Source: DATEEG01 sp035525055 (lineage in GTDB: Bacteria; Actinomycetota; Acidimicrobiia; Spongiisociales; ZC4RG35). From it: 13,764 bases of DNA. Made by a program: the position numbers and the translations under genes. Of the stretch, positions 12,826 through 13,764 are shown in pieces. How positions within the stretch are numbered: the stretch's first letter is position 1; the number at the start of each line of letters is the position of its first letter. The notes under the pieces are model-generated. The model saw only the letters and a list, made by a program, of their open reading frames with translations. It searched no databases and was not told where the DNA came from. Location of the stretch: NCBI GenBank assembly GCA_035525055.1, contig DATLEZ010000136.1:1-13764 (forward strand), written 5' to 3'.

Positions 12826-13653
12826 CTACCTGCCGGTCCACTCAGGCCGCTGGCCGCTCTTGAACGCTTCGTAGAAGCGGTGATGATCTTCACCGGTCAT
12901 CAGAAGGGCCTGGGTCCAGGCTTCGAGTTCCATCGACGCCGCCAGGTCCATGTCGAGCTCCCGCGTCAGAAGGGACTTGGTGGAGCCGTAGGCCCAGGCG
13001 GGACCGCTGGCCAGTCGTCGGGCCAGACCCGAGGCTTCCTCCATCAGGGCCTGATCCTCGACCACGCGGTTGACCAGCCCGATGCGCTCGGCGGTGGCAG
13101 CCGGAACGGCCTCGCCGAGAAGAAGGAGCTCCGTCGCCCGACCGAGCCCAATTACCCTCGGAAGGAGGTACGCCGCTCCCATGTCGGCCCCGGCCAGGCC
13201 CACCCGGGTGAAGAGGAAATGAAACGCCGCCGAGTCGGCCATGACTCTGAGATCGGCGGCGAGGGCGATGACTGCTCCGGCTCCGGCTGCAACGCCGTTG
13301 ACGGCCGCGATGATCGGCATCGGCAGTTCCCGCATTCTCTGCACCACTGATCCCGTCATACGGGTGAACTCGAGCAAACCCCTTGAGTCCAGTGTCTGAA
13401 GGACGCCGATGATCTCGTTGACATCCCCTCCCGAGCAGAACCCGCGGCCCGATCCAGTGACGACCAGGACCGAGACGTCGCCGCGATTGGGAAGCTCGAA
13501 AAGCAGATCTCGGAGGTCGGCGTACACCTCGAACGTCAGGGCATTGAGTTGCTCGGGTCGATCGAGGGTGATCGTTCCGACCCCGTCCGCCACCTCAAAC
13601 TTGAAGTGGTCCCACGATTCCGTCAGTGGCGCCGAAGCCCGATATGGCGACAT
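12826..13653 (-). CDS. Enoyl-CoA hydratase/isomerase (crotonase) family protein
   Basis: From the ATG at 13653 this is a 275-residue crotonase-fold protein acting on a CoA thioester. The two oxyanion-hole segments are GRGFCSGGDV (69-78) and VNGVAAGAGAVIALAADLRV (118-137). The C-terminal trimerisation part begins near GRATELLLLGEAV. Both catalytic glutamates of rat hydratase appear to be replaced: the Glu144 site is Val128 and the Glu164 site is Phe148. GLAGADMGAAYLLPRVIG (152-169) instead offers Asp157. That pattern resembles crotonase members linked to aromatic-CoA breakdown, so an isomerase, hydrolase or ring-modifying role is as likely as hydration. TTG at 13656 is an alternative start. 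The gene begins 12 bp after the stop of the upstream flavin oxidoreductase fragment and ends 8 bp before the RidA-like gene, which indicates one operon. Confidence 0.87.
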   Translation of the reverse strand: MSPYRASAPLTESWDHFKFEVADGVGTITLDRPEQLNALTFEVYADLRDLLFELPNRGDVSVLVVTGSGRGFCSGGDVNEIIGVLQTLDSRGLLEFTRMTGSVVQRMRELPMPIIAAVNGVAAGAGAVIALAADLRVMADSAAFHFLFTRVGLAGADMGAAYLLPRVIGLGRATELLLLGEAVPAATAERIGLVNRVVEDQALMEEASGLARRLASGPAWAYGSTKSLLTRELDMDLAASMELEAWTQALLMTGEDHHRFYEAFKSGQRPEWTGR

Positions 13654-13665
13654 CAACCGTGCAAC

Positions 13666-13764
13666 CTAACGCATCAAGGGCCGTCGGTAGAGGTACGGAT
13701 CGATCCGAATCAGATCGGCGCGGCCCGCGGCGATGGCAGTGTCGGCCTCATCCCGGGACGTGAT
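13666..13764 (-). CDS. C-terminus of an OYE-like flavin oxidoreductase (partial, runs off the window)
   Basis: Only the last 32 codons lie in the window. ITSRDEADTAIAAGRADLIR is the pattern of the last beta/alpha unit of old-yellow-enzyme TIM barrels (I-T-S-x-x-x-A-D-x-x-I-x-x-G-x-A-D-L). It is followed by a short tail IDPYLYRRPLMR and TAG at 13668-13666. In context it could be the reductase half of a bifunctional 2-aminobenzoyl-CoA or salicylyl-CoA monooxygenase/reductase, but a stand-alone OYE or dienoyl-CoA reductase-like protein would look the same from this fragment. It heads the minus-strand cluster with the crotonase and RidA-like genes. Confidence 0.55.
   Translation of the reverse strand: MTSRDEADTAIAAGRADLIRIDPYLYRRPLMR

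Overview
The window is a GC-rich, gene-dense stretch of bacterial chromosome with short or overlapping gene junctions, frequent GTG starts, and strong G/C preference at third codon positions. The gene types (a DUF4383 membrane protein, a 63-residue two-helix membrane protein, a TrpB2-type tryptophan synthase, a long-form tryptophan 2,3-dioxygenase, GbcA-like Rieske genes) suggest an actinomycete relative, perhaps Acidimicrobiia-like. This is inference; there is no rRNA or other phylogenetic marker. I saw no tRNA, CRISPR array, transposase or phage gene.

Layout. (1) 1-1380, plus strand: the 3' part of a secreted lipoprotein with a GH71/GH99-like domain; its signal peptide begins before the window. 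(2) 5669-1408, minus strand: a tight three-gene operon of a CocE/NonD-type serine hydrolase, a GbcA/CntA-like Rieske oxygenase and a monomeric sarcosine/N-methyltryptophan oxidase-like flavoenzyme. (3) 5749-7964, plus strand and divergent from that operon: tryptophan 2,3-dioxygenase translationally coupled to a kynureninase-like PLP enzyme. (4) 9598-7953, minus strand: TrpB2-like tryptophan synthase beta chain followed by an 89-residue protein with two related WP-x-x-YA motifs. (5) 10960-9825, minus strand: a citrate synthase split by one apparent missing base in a C run, separated from trpB2 by a palindrome-rich spacer. (6) 10981-12321: three small membrane proteins. (7) 13764-12383, minus strand: the C-terminus of an OYE-like flavin oxidoreductase, an enoyl-CoA hydratase-fold protein and a RidA-family protein.

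How the genes may work together. Blocks 2, 3 and 7 can be read as one catabolic route. A Rieske oxygenase of the quaternary-ammonium type and an N-methyl amino acid oxidase could strip methyl groups from an N-methylated amino acid. The adjacent tryptophan dioxygenase and kynureninase make tryptophan betaine (hypaphorine) or N-methyltryptophan an attractive substrate. Kynureninase would give anthranilate. The right-edge genes resemble those found with CoA-linked hybrid degradation of 2-aminobenzoate (flavin monooxygenase/reductase, ECH-fold protein, RidA-like protein). This pathway is a hypothesis from gene content. A dedicated kynurenine formamidase, a Rieske reductase and a CoA ligase are not in the window.
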